NCBI RefSeq assembly: GCF_002724055.1
Contig: NZ_BDQY01000015.1
Location: 1 to 64,000, forward strand
Length of the DNA: 64,000 bases
Direction: 5' to 3'
From: Tepidibacter mesophilus
Lineage (GTDB): Bacteria; Bacillota; Clostridia; Peptostreptococcales; Peptostreptococcaceae
The notes under the pieces are model-generated. The model had not been told where the DNA came from. It ran no database searches and was given only the letters and a program-made list of their open reading frames with translations. Below are positions 25,865 through 35,523 of this stretch, one piece after another (position 1 is the stretch's first letter; each line of letters begins with the position of its first letter). Position numbers and translations under genes: made by a program.

Positions 25865-27944
25865 TTATAGATAATTAGCATCGTTTAATAATTTTATAAA
25901 ATGTTCTACATCTGAAGTAGGTTTGTTACATGAAAAATCTTCACATACATAAGCTGTTGTTTTATCATCAATCATACCTTGATTCTTTATAAAAGGTACT
26001 TGATTATATAACTCTGGATTTTCATCATTGAGGATAAAAGTTGTGAATGGTAAAAAACTATCATTGATATTCCTCAACATATTTTGTGTATCTTTATTCC
26101 CTCTATCTCCTGCTATAATAACTTCCTTTGTAGCTATGTTAGCAAATAGAAATGCGATGATGAAATAACTATATGAGCTTGGATTTTCCTGAACCTTTCC
26201 ACTGAATACATTAAATTGTAGCATAGCTTTTTCCTCTAATTCTGCATTTCCTGTAAGTTTTGCTAATCTTAACATGTTCATAGTAGCTACAGAATTGCCT
26301 GAAGGAGTAGCTCCATCATAGATTTCTTTTGGCCTTATGACTAATTCTTCACTGTCTTTCCCAGTTATAAATAATCCACCTTCATTTTCATCCCAAAATA
26401 AAGTTATCATATCATTATTTAAGTCTATAGCATTTTGAAGATATAATATATCAAAAGTTGTTTCATACAATTCTATTAATCCCCAAATCATAAATGCATA
26501 ATCATCAATTGTCCCTATATGAGCTGCTTCACCATCTCTATATCTTGCTAATAATCTACCATCTTCTCTTTTTAAATTATTTAATACAAAGTCAGCTGCT
26601 TTTTTTGAGGCGTTAATATAATCTAAATTATTTAGAACCCTTCCTCCATATGCCATGGCAGCAATCATTAACCCATTCCAAGAAGTTAATATTTTATCAT
26701 CTTTATGAGGATGTATTCTATCTAGCCTATATCTAAATAATTTATCTATACATTTATCTAATTTCCCTTTCAACTCTATATTATTCTCAATTTTATCTAA
26801 AGAAGTATTTATTAAATTCGGTATACTCTTTCCTTCAAAATTCCCCTCCTCTGTTATATCATAATACTTACAGAATAATTCTTTATATTCTCGTCCCAAA
26901 ACTAACTCTATTTCTTCTACGCTCCATACATAAAACTTGCCTTCTTCTCCCTCTGAATCTGCGTCTTCTGCAGAATAAAACCCACCTTCTCCCGAAGTCA
27001 TATCTCTAATAACATAAGTAAATATTTTATCTACAATTTCTTTATATCTATTGTTTCGTGTCAGTTGATATGCTTCTAAATATGCAATAGCAATTAATGC
27101 ATTGTCATACAACATTTTTTCAAAATGAGGTACTAACCATTTTTGATCTGTAGAGTACCTGGAAAAACCAAATCCTATATGATCGAAAATACCTCCTTTG
27201 TACATACTGTCTAATGTTTTTTCAACAATTTCTAATGCTTCTTTTTTTCCTGTAGCTTTATAATACCTTAATAAAAATGAAAGATTATGAGTAGTTGGAA
27301 ATTTTGGTGCATTCCCAAACCCTCCATATATATTATCAAACATATCCTTCATTTCACCAAATATATCATTTATAACATTCTTTGGCATCTCACTTTTTTC
27401 ATTTGTAAATAATGATTCCGAAACTACACTATAAATATGTTGACTAGATTTTTCAACATCTTCTCTTTTTTCACTCCATATATTTAAAACTTCTTCCAAT
27501 ATATCTATTAGACCAGGTCTTCCATATTTACTTTCTTTAGGAAAGTATGTTCCTGCATAAAAAGGTCTTTTTTGTGGTGTCATAATAATAGTAAGAGGCC
27601 ATCCTCCCTGTCCTGTTAAGGTCTGACAAAATGACATATATATAGAATCAATATCTGGCCTTTCTTCTCTATCTACCTTTATTGAAATAAAATATTTGTT
27701 AAGAATATCTGCAACGTCATTATCTTCGAAACTTTCTCTTTCCATAACATGACACCAATGACATGTAGATATTTGTAAGTCCTCAAGAGTACCCAATAGA
27801 CAAGAATATTGGTTTATCCTCTTTTCTAGCCTTTTCAAAGGCTTCTTCACTCCAGCTATGCCAATCTACTGGATTATAAGCATGCTGTAAAAGATAAGGA
27901 CTTTTTTCATTTATAAGTCTATTGGGCTTTCTGTTTGGATTCAT
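25865..27944 (-). pseudogene. yyaL: Thioredoxin-domain protein YyaL (DUF255/spermatogenesis-associated type), split by an attachment site
   Basis: From the CHWC motif on (27779 down to 25865) the gene is intact and gives about 640 residues of the YyaL family: CHWCHVMERESFED, GGWPLTIIMTP, the glucosidase-like toroid, and the GATPSGNSVA block. Upstream, a 5' end starting at the ATG 27942-27944 (RBS AGGGAGGTGA) encodes about 55 good residues ([17 protein letters not shown] ... [10 protein letters not shown]). A 19-base stretch then shifts the frame and makes a TGA. That stretch is an arm of an attachment site, and the 5' end differs from the chromosomal version at 43778-43960, so it came with the element. 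An internal start could still make a shortened product. Confidence 0.8.
27750..27780. repeat. Left attachment junction of the yyaL island
   Basis: Core TGACACCA (27750-27757) followed inward, after 15 bases, by the arm TTGTAAGT (27773-27780). Everything left of the core is yyaL coding sequence. Confidence 0.7.
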
Positions 27945-28033
27945 AATATCACCTCCCTAAGATTATATTCATCCTTATAATACCCATAATTAAAAAACAT
28001 ATTATATTATATTTGTATATATTGTAATCAAAA

Positions 28034-28060
28034 AAAATAGCAGGCTAATACCTGCTAAAG
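28034..28060 (-). terminator. Intrinsic terminator
   Basis: On the minus strand TAGCAGG and CCTGCTA form a 7-bp stem followed by a run of eight T. It follows the decayed minus-strand gene at 28089-28450. Confidence 0.8.
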
Positions 28061-28088
28061 ATAAATATTAATAATTTATAATGTCTAA

Positions 28089-28450
28089 ATAGATTTATTT
28101 CCATAATCTCTATCCTCACTATTGAAGTTATATTTTTTGAACTCTATTCCTATTCTTGCATCTAATACATCACAATCTTCTTCTGTATGCCACAATATAT
28201 CGTTGATAATAAATTTTAACTTAAAATTATTTTATTCTGTATTCAGAGTATCAAAATTTTCAATAGTATAATCCACCTCTTCTATCAGTTCACTACAATC
28301 AACTTTTTTTACACCTTCTATATCATCTTTTATGTTAGATTCTTATAACTCTTAAATAAACATTTATAAATACAAAAAATACTTAGAACAAATGCCCCAA
28401 TTTCTAAAAATATATAAATAATAATTTTTCTTTTTTTTGTCTTAACAGGC
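28089..28450 (-). pseudogene. Decayed gene for a membrane-anchored protein
   Basis: Minus-strand translation shows a basic segment and one membrane helix (KRKIIIYIFLEIGAFVLSIF), a frameshift, then VDCSELIEEVDYTIENFDTL, a TAA stop, and a continuing in-frame stretch ILWHTEEDCDVLDARIGIEF to a TAG at about 28089. One frameshift and one stop are clear. A terminator follows. No family recognised. It is element cargo in the outer part of the yyaL island. Confidence 0.55.
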
Positions 28451-28583
28451 TACTTCAATACTTATAGAATTTCTTCATTAGATTATAATTGTTATAAGTT
28501 GGTAAATAAAAGTTAATAATAACTATATATATAAATAGATATACAAACTATTATGATAATCTGGATAAGAGGGTGAAAGTTAC

Positions 28584-29879
28584 ATGGGTACATCAGTACA
28601 AAAGTTTATTCATTATATAAAGCTAGAGGAACCTGGAATATATATCTTCATTAATAGACATACCAAAAAGTTTTATGTTGGAATGTCATCTAACTGTATT
28701 TTTGATAGAATAAGGTCACATTTACGTGGAAGCCACAATAATCAGATAACAACATTAGCTAATGATATAGCTACAGGTCTATATATATTTACTATTGATG
28801 ATATGAATTTTGATAATATTATAGATTTTGATAGCGAACTAAATTTTATTGAATATAGTTTTATTAGATATTTAACAGAAGAAGGATATGAGAGCATTAA
28901 TAAATTAAGAGCTTTTTCACATAATATTAGAAATAAGTATGAAGAATGTGGGCGATATTCTAATATAGATAACATAATTAGCTTTGATGTTAATTTATTC
29001 AAAGGTGGCTTTAGAGAACTTATTGTAGATAGAAGTTGTGTAAATAGCTTTAAAAGAAAAAATGACACATTACAATCTAGGCTTTATTGGCAGGTAGAGG
29101 AAAATAAAAAATTAAAAGAAAAAATTATTTCTTTGAAAGACCAAAAAAACAAAGATAATTTTAACCAATATCTTAGTTTAACATCTAAAATTGAAAGTTT
29201 AGAAATTGAAAATAAACATTTACAAGACAAAATTAAAAATTTAGAAATTGAAAATGAACATTTAAAATACAAACTAGATAATAGTAATAAATTAAATACC
29301 TCATTATATCAAAAAAACAATGAGAAGATACAAGAAATAGAAGAAAAATACAACAAGGAAATGTATGAAAGTAATAAGCATATTGAAAAATTAAGATATA
29401 AACTTAATTTTAAAGAAAATACCCCAACGCTAAACAAAGTAGTGAAAAATTCATTTTTAGATTCAATAAAGAGAATCCATAAAAGATTTAAAGAAGCAGA
29501 AATTTTTCTGAAAAAACCAACTCATTATAAACATTATAATGATAAGAAAGTAAAAGAAGTCCATAATGAATATAGAAAAGAATTAAATCGAATTTCATTA
29601 TCATTAGAAGATATTATTAAAGGAGAAAATATATATTTTAATTTATGTGAATATACAGAACAAAAACATATAGATAAAACTATAACATTTTGTATGCTAA
29701 TGTTTAACCAAGCAGTACTATTAGAAGAACTTGTACAAACTTTTATAGAGCATAAAAACGATACTAATGGTAAGGAAATGATTATCATACAGCTTAAACC
29801 AATATATATTAGTAATTTAAATACATATATACATGAATTTAATTCACTAATACATAATTGGCAAGACAATGTAATTTAA
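28584..29879 (+). CDS. GIY-YIG nuclease-domain protein with coiled coil
   Basis: 431 residues. Residues 15-115 carry a GIY-YIG fold: PGIYIFINR, FYVGMS, then RIRSHL (the Arg helix) and a later acidic residue in LNFIEYSFIRYL, which could be the metal-binding Glu. About 160-270 is a long charged coiled coil rich in Lys/Glu/Asn. The C-terminal 150 residues are helical and unrecognised. RBS is AGAGGG. Sequestered between two yyaL 5' copies, it is the only intact gene of the outer segment. Such GIY-YIG plus coiled-coil proteins occur in mobile and defence islands; a role in defence or element maintenance is inference. Confidence 0.7.
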   Translation: MGTSVQKFIHYIKLEEPGIYIFINRHTKKFYVGMSSNCIFDRIRSHLRGSHNNQITTLANDIATGLYIFTIDDMNFDNIIDFDSELNFIEYSFIRYLTEEGYESINKLRAFSHNIRNKYEECGRYSNIDNIISFDVNLFKGGFRELIVDRSCVNSFKRKNDTLQSRLYWQVEENKKLKEKIISLKDQKNKDNFNQYLSLTSKIESLEIENKHLQDKIKNLEIENEHLKYKLDNSNKLNTSLYQKNNEKIQEIEEKYNKEMYESNKHIEKLRYKLNFKENTPTLNKVVKNSFLDSIKRIHKRFKEAEIFLKKPTHYKHYNDKKVKEVHNEYRKELNRISLSLEDIIKGENIYFNLCEYTEQKHIDKTITFCMLMFNQAVLLEELVQTFIEHKNDTNGKEMIIIQLKPIYISNLNTYIHEFNSLIHNWQDNVI

Positions 29880-29949
29880 TAAATATCGTCACAAGTGGAT
29901 GTAGCTAGTTAATATTAAACAGGATGAAGTTAAAAAGGTTACTACTTAT

Positions 29950-30115
29950 CCTCCTAATGAACAAGAATATGGGTTTATACTCTTTTCTATCCATTTCGAA
30001 GGCTTCTTCACTCCAGCTATGCTAATGTAGTAAATTATACGCATACTGCAAAAGATAAGTACTTTTTTCATTTATAATTCTATTAGGCTTTCTGTTTTGA
30101 TGTATAATATCACCT
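29950..30115 (-). pseudogene. Decayed second copy of the yyaL 5' end
   Basis: Closely matches the element-borne 5' end at 27797-27944, including leader sequence TGGAGGTGATATTAT, but the start codon region has changed (ATG lost), and point changes give stops ([11 protein letters not shown] region: [12 protein letters not shown]). Homology ends near the same CHWC-proximal point. It directly precedes the 3' end of the integrase gene, so it probably marks the left end of an older insertion. Confidence 0.75.
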
Positions 30116-30162
30116 CCATAAATTCAATTTTCAATAATATAATACAAAAAAATAAAGAGATA

Positions 30163-31701
30163 TCATAAATAAATTATCTCTAAATCAACTTCATCATCTT
30201 GCCTGTTATAATAGATTTTATTTACTATAGCTTTTAATAAGTCATTTTGTTCTTTTGGAGTAGTAGCTTTATTCCAATTATTTTTAAAATATTTTATTCT
30301 ATCCTCTAATTCATCTGTATTTAATATTCTTATTTTCCCTATTTCTTCTTCCAAATTAATAACTTCATTTTTCAGTTTTTCAATATCTTTCTCTACTGGT
30401 TCTTTTCGATTTAAAAACTGTTCTAAAGTATATACTCCCTTTTCATAAGCTTCCATTATTCTCTCTAGTTTTTTCTCATTCTTACTTAAGTAGTTTTTCT
30501 TTTGGATTAATAACACTTTATTAACATCTATTTCTTTTGAACTTTTCTCCATCTCTGTTAGTTTATCATCTATCAAGTAATTGTTTATTACATTACTATA
30601 TAATACATCAAATAACTCTTCTGATAATTTCACACCTCTTTGCACACACTTATTCCCATAAGGATCTTTATAAGTACATTGTAAATATTTAGCTCTATAT
30701 CCTCTTTTATCTTCTTTTCCTATTACTATTCTCATACGCTTACCACATTTTTTACAGTATACTAATCCACTTAATGCAAATGTACCTTTTCTACTCTTTC
30801 TAGGTATCTTTTGATTTCTATTCATAATTTCTAGTATTTTTTTATGCTCATCTTCCGTTTTTAACTTTTCATGCTCACCTACGCCTGTGCTCCATTCACT
30901 CTTATCTCTTTGTTTAATAACCTTTTTACGTCCTTCTCTATCTTTTCTCCATTCATTTTTTCCATAAGTAACAATACCCATGTGCAACTCATGTAATAGT
31001 ATTCTCTGTACTGTATTACTGCTCCATAGCTTACTGTTCGGTGAAGATATGTTTTGATTATTAAGGTAAAACGATATAGCCTCAAACCCATGAGTACCTG
31101 ATAGATACATATCCTTAATTGATTCATATACTTTACGTTTTTCTTCATTTACTACTAGTTTACCCCAAATTTGCTCTTTTCCCTTTGCATCAATTGAAAC
31201 CTTTTTAATATATTCATATGGATATGGCGGAGTTCCATTTGTCCAATTACCTTTTTTAGCTCCTGCCTTTTTTCCATTAATAAGTCGCTCTATAATTTTT
31301 TTTAACTCCATATGCGAAAATGTACCTTTGATTCCTAATAATGCATTTTCTCCTATATCACTAACATCATAAGTTTTTGTAGGAGTTATTATAGGTATAT
31401 TAGCATAATTTATTACCTCTATTATCTCTCCCAATTCTCGCATATTCCCCCTTGTTAATCTATCTATATCCATTACTAATATACCATCATATAACCCCTG
31501 CTCTATTAAGTCTAATACTTTCTGCATTTTTGGTCTATTTGCTAACCTCTCTCCACTTACCACTTCCTCAAATACATTGTATTTCCAGCCATTTTTATTC
31601 GCATACTCAACCAACTCAAGTTTATGATTATCTAATACAGTCATATCATCTCCTCTTGATTTTCTTAAATATATAACTACATTATTAATTTCCCTTTCCA
31701 T
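30163..31701 (-). CDS. Large serine integrase/recombinase
   Basis: 512 residues. N-terminal resolvase catalytic domain with the nucleophile Ser15 (VIYLRKSRGDD), VSGERLANRPKMQKVLDLIE and MDIDRLTRGNM; a recombinase domain (about 165-280, with GTPPYPYEYIKK); a zinc ribbon (CKKCGKRM ... CTYKDPYGNKC); and a coiled coil at about 370-460 that usually controls directionality. It is the expected enzyme for an element with non-identical attP/attB sites and a short shared core. RBS AAAGGAGAGGGG. Its 3' end abuts a yyaL 5' relic, so it lies at the end of the inner element. Divergent from the XRE gene with two operators between. Confidence 0.93.
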   Translation of the reverse strand: MEREINNVVIYLRKSRGDDMTVLDNHKLELVEYANKNGWKYNVFEEVVSGERLANRPKMQKVLDLIEQGLYDGILVMDIDRLTRGNMRELGEIIEVINYANIPIITPTKTYDVSDIGENALLGIKGTFSHMELKKIIERLINGKKAGAKKGNWTNGTPPYPYEYIKKVSIDAKGKEQIWGKLVVNEEKRKVYESIKDMYLSGTHGFEAISFYLNNQNISSPNSKLWSSNTVQRILLHELHMGIVTYGKNEWRKDREGRKKVIKQRDKSEWSTGVGEHEKLKTEDEHKKILEIMNRNQKIPRKSRKGTFALSGLVYCKKCGKRMRIVIGKEDKRGYRAKYLQCTYKDPYGNKCVQRGVKLSEELFDVLYSNVINNYLIDDKLTEMEKSSKEIDVNKVLLIQKKNYLSKNEKKLERIMEAYEKGVYTLEQFLNRKEPVEKDIEKLKNEVINLEEEIGKIRILNTDELEDRIKYFKNNWNKATTPKEQNDLLKAIVNKIYYNRQDDEVDLEIIYL

Positions 31702-31841
31702 TACATCCCCTCTCCTTTATAGCGTTTTTTAGTTTTTTATAAACAATAACTTTTGCCATATGCTAACAACAAGTATTGAGATTATAACGCTCTTCGTCTT
31801 TCTTTAACCCTTATCCTTATGTTATTTAAATTTACATATAT

Positions 31842-31881
31842 AACGGTATTCCGTATCATAATTATATTACGGAATACCGTT
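31842..31881. promoter_or_regulatory. Twin palindromic operators
   Basis: AACGGTATTCCGTA (31842-31855) and TACGGAATACCGTT (31868-31881) are exact reverse complements, and each is itself an ACGG-N4-CCGT palindrome; centres are 26 bases apart. They lie between the divergent integrase and XRE genes and should be the repressor's binding sites. Confidence 0.75.
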
Positions 31882-31969
31882 GCATTCAAGTTTTTTTTAA
31901 TATATAGTAAACTTATAAAAAATGTCTACTTACTACTCTTAACCGAAACTATTGAAAGGAGGGACTCTT

Positions 31970-32176
31970 TTGCCTGTAAAACTTCGATTAAAAGAAATCT
32001 TAGAAGAAAAGGGAGTATCTCAAAGAGAATTAGCAAGAATGATGGATACTCGTCCTGCTACTATTAGCCATCTTTGTTCTGAAAAATCTAAATCTGTGTA
32101 TTATGAAACACTAGACCAGCTTTGTAAAACTCTTGATGTCCATTTACATGACCTTATAGTTATGGAAAATGACTGA
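31970..32176 (+). CDS. XRE-type HTH repressor (Cro/CI-like)
   Basis: 68 residues, a single helix-turn-helix domain (LKEILEEKGVSQRELARMM then TRPATISHLCSEKSKSVYYE) of the small HTH_26-like type. The TTG at 31970 is chosen because AAAGGAGGG lies 6 bases upstream; a TTG 18 bases earlier would overlap that RBS. It probably represses itself and the integrase from the twin ACGG-N4-CCGT operators. Confidence 0.85.
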   Translation: MPVKLRLKEILEEKGVSQRELARMMDTRPATISHLCSEKSKSVYYETLDQLCKTLDVHLHDLIVMEND

Positions 32177-32626
32177 TAAATCCTATCCGCCGCCTCAGGC
32201 GGAAGCGTGACTCTGATTAAATGATTCTATTTTCTTTTTATATGATTTTTATTATTGAATATTATTAGTGTCATGTTTTATGAGTTACTTTTATATTTTC
32301 TTTCGTTTTAAAAAATATTTTTTTCGATATAGCGAAATATTCTTTTACAACTGAAATTTTTTTTCGTTCATCACTTCAATAGAGCAATTTCGACTACTTA
32401 ACGCAAATTATTTTTGCTATTTTTTGAATTTTTTTGTTATATATCAAATTCTATTTTTCTCCATCACCACGATATCTAGGTAGCACCTACCGAAATTAAT
32501 AACAAAATATCCAACAATCATAAAGAAATTAGTTTTAGTTCTAACATGTAAATTTTGTACTTCAGGACTTCTATAATATCCTCCTTTAAAATTTCTATTT
32601 TAGGTTATCAGTGGATAGCTTATTTC
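32177..32626. other. Non-coding gap, 450 bases
   Basis: Very AT-rich. It holds one GC-rich hairpin near its start (CCGCC-TCA-GGCGG, about 32190-32202), a small TTTCG..CGAAA hairpin around 32330 and TAGGT-AGC-ACCTA near 32475. No ORF with a ribosome binding site is visible. The repeats could be regulatory or the remains of an origin next to the winged-helix gene, but nothing decides this. Confidence 0.4.
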
Positions 32627-33259
32627 TTATAATACTATTTCAGGATATTCCCTGTTAAATTCTTCTGTCACCGCTTCACTGAATTGACCGAGTATTTCTT
32701 GAAAAATTGTTAACCCATTTATATTGTTATAAAACTGTTGCATTCCCAAATAGCTTTTATATTCTTTACAAAGTAAATTCAATTTTTCAATGTAAATATT
32801 ACTTTTTAAAATACTTCTTATAAACTCATTGCTTTGTCTGTCTGATAATAACCCTGTTTTACTTATTGTACCTCTAAATCCATGTAATACTTCTGATAGT
32901 AGAATATACGGATTCAACTCAAGTCCATCAGGCAAATAGTATGTATTGTTACGCCTTCTCTTAACAATGAGGAATTTCTTTGCTTCTAGCTCTTTCATGT
33001 TAGCTTGTACTGTTACATGGCTCATTCCACAATTTAAAGCTATATCATCAATTGATGGATAACTATAATATTTATTCCCCATATAACTCACTAAATCAAA
33101 CAGTATTATTTTTGGTGTACTGCCTAGATTTAAGCATCTTGATATTTTATGAGGTATAGGTGTATAAAGTGTATGGTTCTCTATCAACTCATTGTTCTGT
33201 GCTAGTTCCTGCATATAATTCCATCCTTTATTTTTTGAGATTTCTTTATTTTGTTTCAT
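32627..33259 (-). CDS. Winged-helix DNA-binding protein (HTH_36-like)
   Basis: 210 residues. Residues 60-105 are a winged helix (PSIDDIALNCGMSHVTVQANMKELEAKK then FLIVKRR) of the kind found in replication initiators and regulators of mobile elements. The rest is helical and unrecognised. RBS TAGGAGGCG before the ATG. It lies between the repressor and the defence-like operon and may regulate one of them or act in replication of the excised element; both are inference. Confidence 0.7.
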   Translation of the reverse strand: MKQNKEISKNKGWNYMQELAQNNELIENHTLYTPIPHKISRCLNLGSTPKIILFDLVSYMGNKYYSYPSIDDIALNCGMSHVTVQANMKELEAKKFLIVKRRRNNTYYLPDGLELNPYILLSEVLHGFRGTISKTGLLSDRQSNEFIRSILKSNIYIEKLNLLCKEYKSYLGMQQFYNNINGLTIFQEILGQFSEAVTEEFNREYPEIVL

Positions 33260-33969
33260 AGTAACGCCTCCTAAATTATATTAATTGTATAATTTCCCTT
33301 ACTATATGGTGAACGTGGCTAACCTTTTACATGTACCGTCCACAATCTATTTAAGGGTAATTACCTCTTACATGCTAAAGGTCGATCCTAACGTGTGTTT
33401 TGTTGCATTAATAATATTATTATTTTTAAATAAGTCGTTCTAATAAAAAATTATAAGCTTTACTAAAAACAAAGAAAACTAAATTTGATGAAAATAAAAT
33501 CAACTAGGGAAGTACATAATACAATATTTACAAAAAACGTAATCCTAATAATACCTATTATGTAGGTATTATTAGGATTACGTTTATATTTGATGAGTTT
33601 AGTGTTCCATTCATCAATGGAGTATCTGTTACTATATAAAAAGACAGCTACCTATTATGGATAACTGTCTAAATATTAATACTCTAATATAAAGATATGA
33701 TTTTTAAACTTCAGCTCTTAAATAAAATTTAATTTTTCAGACATATCAAAAATTACCTAACCTTCATAATTTAATTACTTACGATATAGCTTTACCACTC
33801 ACTCCACGTGTGTTGACTGTTGTATGTAATCAAATCTTAAAAAATATAGTGCGACGGTATCCTCAAATATAATATTATATATTTGAACAAATAAATTTAA
33901 TAATCATATGCTAGGTAACTAAATGTTGTTTGGATTGACTCTACTGGTTGTCTATACATTCGAAAAGCT
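33260..33969. other. Non-coding gap, 710 bases
   Basis: No ORF with an RBS. It contains the perfect 22-bp-arm hairpin at 33536-33584 and a weaker one near 33643-33668 (GACAG..CTGTC). It separates the winged-helix gene from the 3' end of the defence-like operon, so transcription of that operon probably ends here. Confidence 0.45.
33536..33584. terminator. Long perfect hairpin
   Basis: AACGTAATCCTAATAATACC followed by TA, a 5-base loop TTATG, and the exact complement. The arms are 22 bases with no mismatch. The T tract on either side is poor. It could be a terminator of the defence-like operon or the relic of a small inverted-repeat element. Confidence 0.55.
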
Positions 33970-35523
33970 TTAAAACGTTCTTTCAATACTTAAACAATCA
34001 TATATTTCAGTAATAATTTGAGGAATTTGATTACTTCTAAAGTAAAGTATCCACGTTCTTTCATCTAGCAAATATCCATCCATCTTCTTTTTTAAATCTC
34101 GTCTATCAGTAAATACAAAATTATTTTCTCTAAATACAATACTAAGAAAATATAATTTAGTAATGTAAATAAAAAAATGTGTGGTCTCTACGCTAAAATT
34201 ATCTTTCCAAACATATCTTGATTTTAATAAATTATTTATAGCATCTTCTAATTTTCGATGTGCCTCATCAACATCTTTTAACTCAACAATTAAATATGTT
34301 ATTACTGAATTTAAACAACTACTATAAAGAATTTCATTTAAATACTGTCCTTCTGTTAATACTTTCTCATTAAGTTGTTCCCACTTTTCATATATTATTT
34401 TACAAAACAAATTAACCTTATCACTACCTATCGAATACTTATCTAAGTATATCAAGAATTGTTTATTATCTTCTATTGAATGTTTATATTGTGTAACCTC
34501 AATAGAGTTAGCATATATTTCAATAAAAGACTTATCTAGTCTTGACAATGTAATCCCCAAAGCTTTATGAAAATCTATAAATTTTTTATAATAAGTAAGA
34601 GACTGTATAAAAAATTGTTCCTCTACAATAGAAATTCGCTCTAGTATATTAGCTATTTTTTCTATATAATTTTCAGGCATTTCTTTGTTTTTATACTCAG
34701 ACAATATTTGTCTGATAACCTCAAATAAAATCCATTTATTATTAATTCTATCATCTAGTCCCAATTTAAGTTGTTCCTCTAAGTTTAGAGAAGACAAATA
34801 AAACTTAATGTCTACAGGTTTCTCTTTACATTTAATAATATCAATAAGTGCATCATAATCTATAAAATAAAGAAACTCAATCAATCTATTATTTATTCCT
34901 CCAAAATAGATATCACGTCCTCTTTCCAATGCATCTATAAGGTTATATACTTTATTGATGTTATTTTCTTCTAATCCAATTATATACTCATCAATAAATT
35001 GTCTTTCAGAATAAGGTAAATCATCGTATTTAGAAACCTTTAATTGAAGGTTTCCTAGTAAGTTTTTCAATTTCGTAGAAACAACCTTTATTTGACTCTC
35101 ATCAAAATCAGATTTACTAATTAGGTCGCTAAAATCAATATCAAAATAACTGATTACCAATAAAAACACTATAATAATATTTATATCCTCTAGAGACTTA
35201 TTTATAATATCTACTAATTTATTCAATACATTTTTAGCGTGAATTATATCCTGTTTTTTTATTTTATTATCAAAATAACTATATTTATATTGGTTGATAA
35301 AACAGAGCTCTCGATTTAATAATTCATAACAATCTTGCAACACTTCATTATTGTTCATAACTATTGATTCTAAGCTATTTTTTCTTACACTATTAGTCAA
35401 TTCTTTAAAAAATACCTCAACGGGAGTTTTAATTGACATATCGTTTTTTAAATTAATCACTTCACTCATAAAGTTTTCATATAATTTATTTTCATTTTTC
35501 ATTTTTTCCTCCATACAATGCAT
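33970..35523 (-). CDS. Unrecognised helical protein, third gene of defence-like operon
   Basis: 517 residues, mostly helical and acidic-basic, without signal, membrane segment or a motif I recognise. The start overlaps the end of the PLD-like gene by 25 bases, so translation is probably coupled and the two products may form a complex. It is the last gene of a three-gene operon. It could be a sensor or scaffold; no function can be assigned from sequence. Confidence 0.7.
   Translation of the reverse strand: MHCMEEKMKNENKLYENFMSEVINLKNDMSIKTPVEVFFKELTNSVRKNSLESIVMNNNEVLQDCYELLNRELCFINQYKYSYFDNKIKKQDIIHAKNVLNKLVDIINKSLEDINIIIVFLLVISYFDIDFSDLISKSDFDESQIKVVSTKLKNLLGNLQLKVSKYDDLPYSERQFIDEYIIGLEENNINKVYNLIDALERGRDIYFGGINNRLIEFLYFIDYDALIDIIKCKEKPVDIKFYLSSLNLEEQLKLGLDDRINNKWILFEVIRQILSEYKNKEMPENYIEKIANILERISIVEEQFFIQSLTYYKKFIDFHKALGITLSRLDKSFIEIYANSIEVTQYKHSIEDNKQFLIYLDKYSIGSDKVNLFCKIIYEKWEQLNEKVLTEGQYLNEILYSSCLNSVITYLIVELKDVDEAHRKLEDAINNLLKSRYVWKDNFSVETTHFFIYITKLYFLSIVFRENNFVFTDRRDLKKKMDGYLLDERTWILYFRSNQIPQIITEIYDCLSIERTF

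Noticed and set aside
27750-27850. First 30 residues of the long open frame running into the yyaL 3' part, taken as a true N-terminus
   Set aside because: They are an out-of-frame reading of the restored 5' end plus the attachment-site arm. The true family N-terminus lies in the other frame.
32177-32626. Plasmid-type origin next to the winged-helix gene
   Set aside because: No iterons or tandem direct repeats were seen; only small hairpins.
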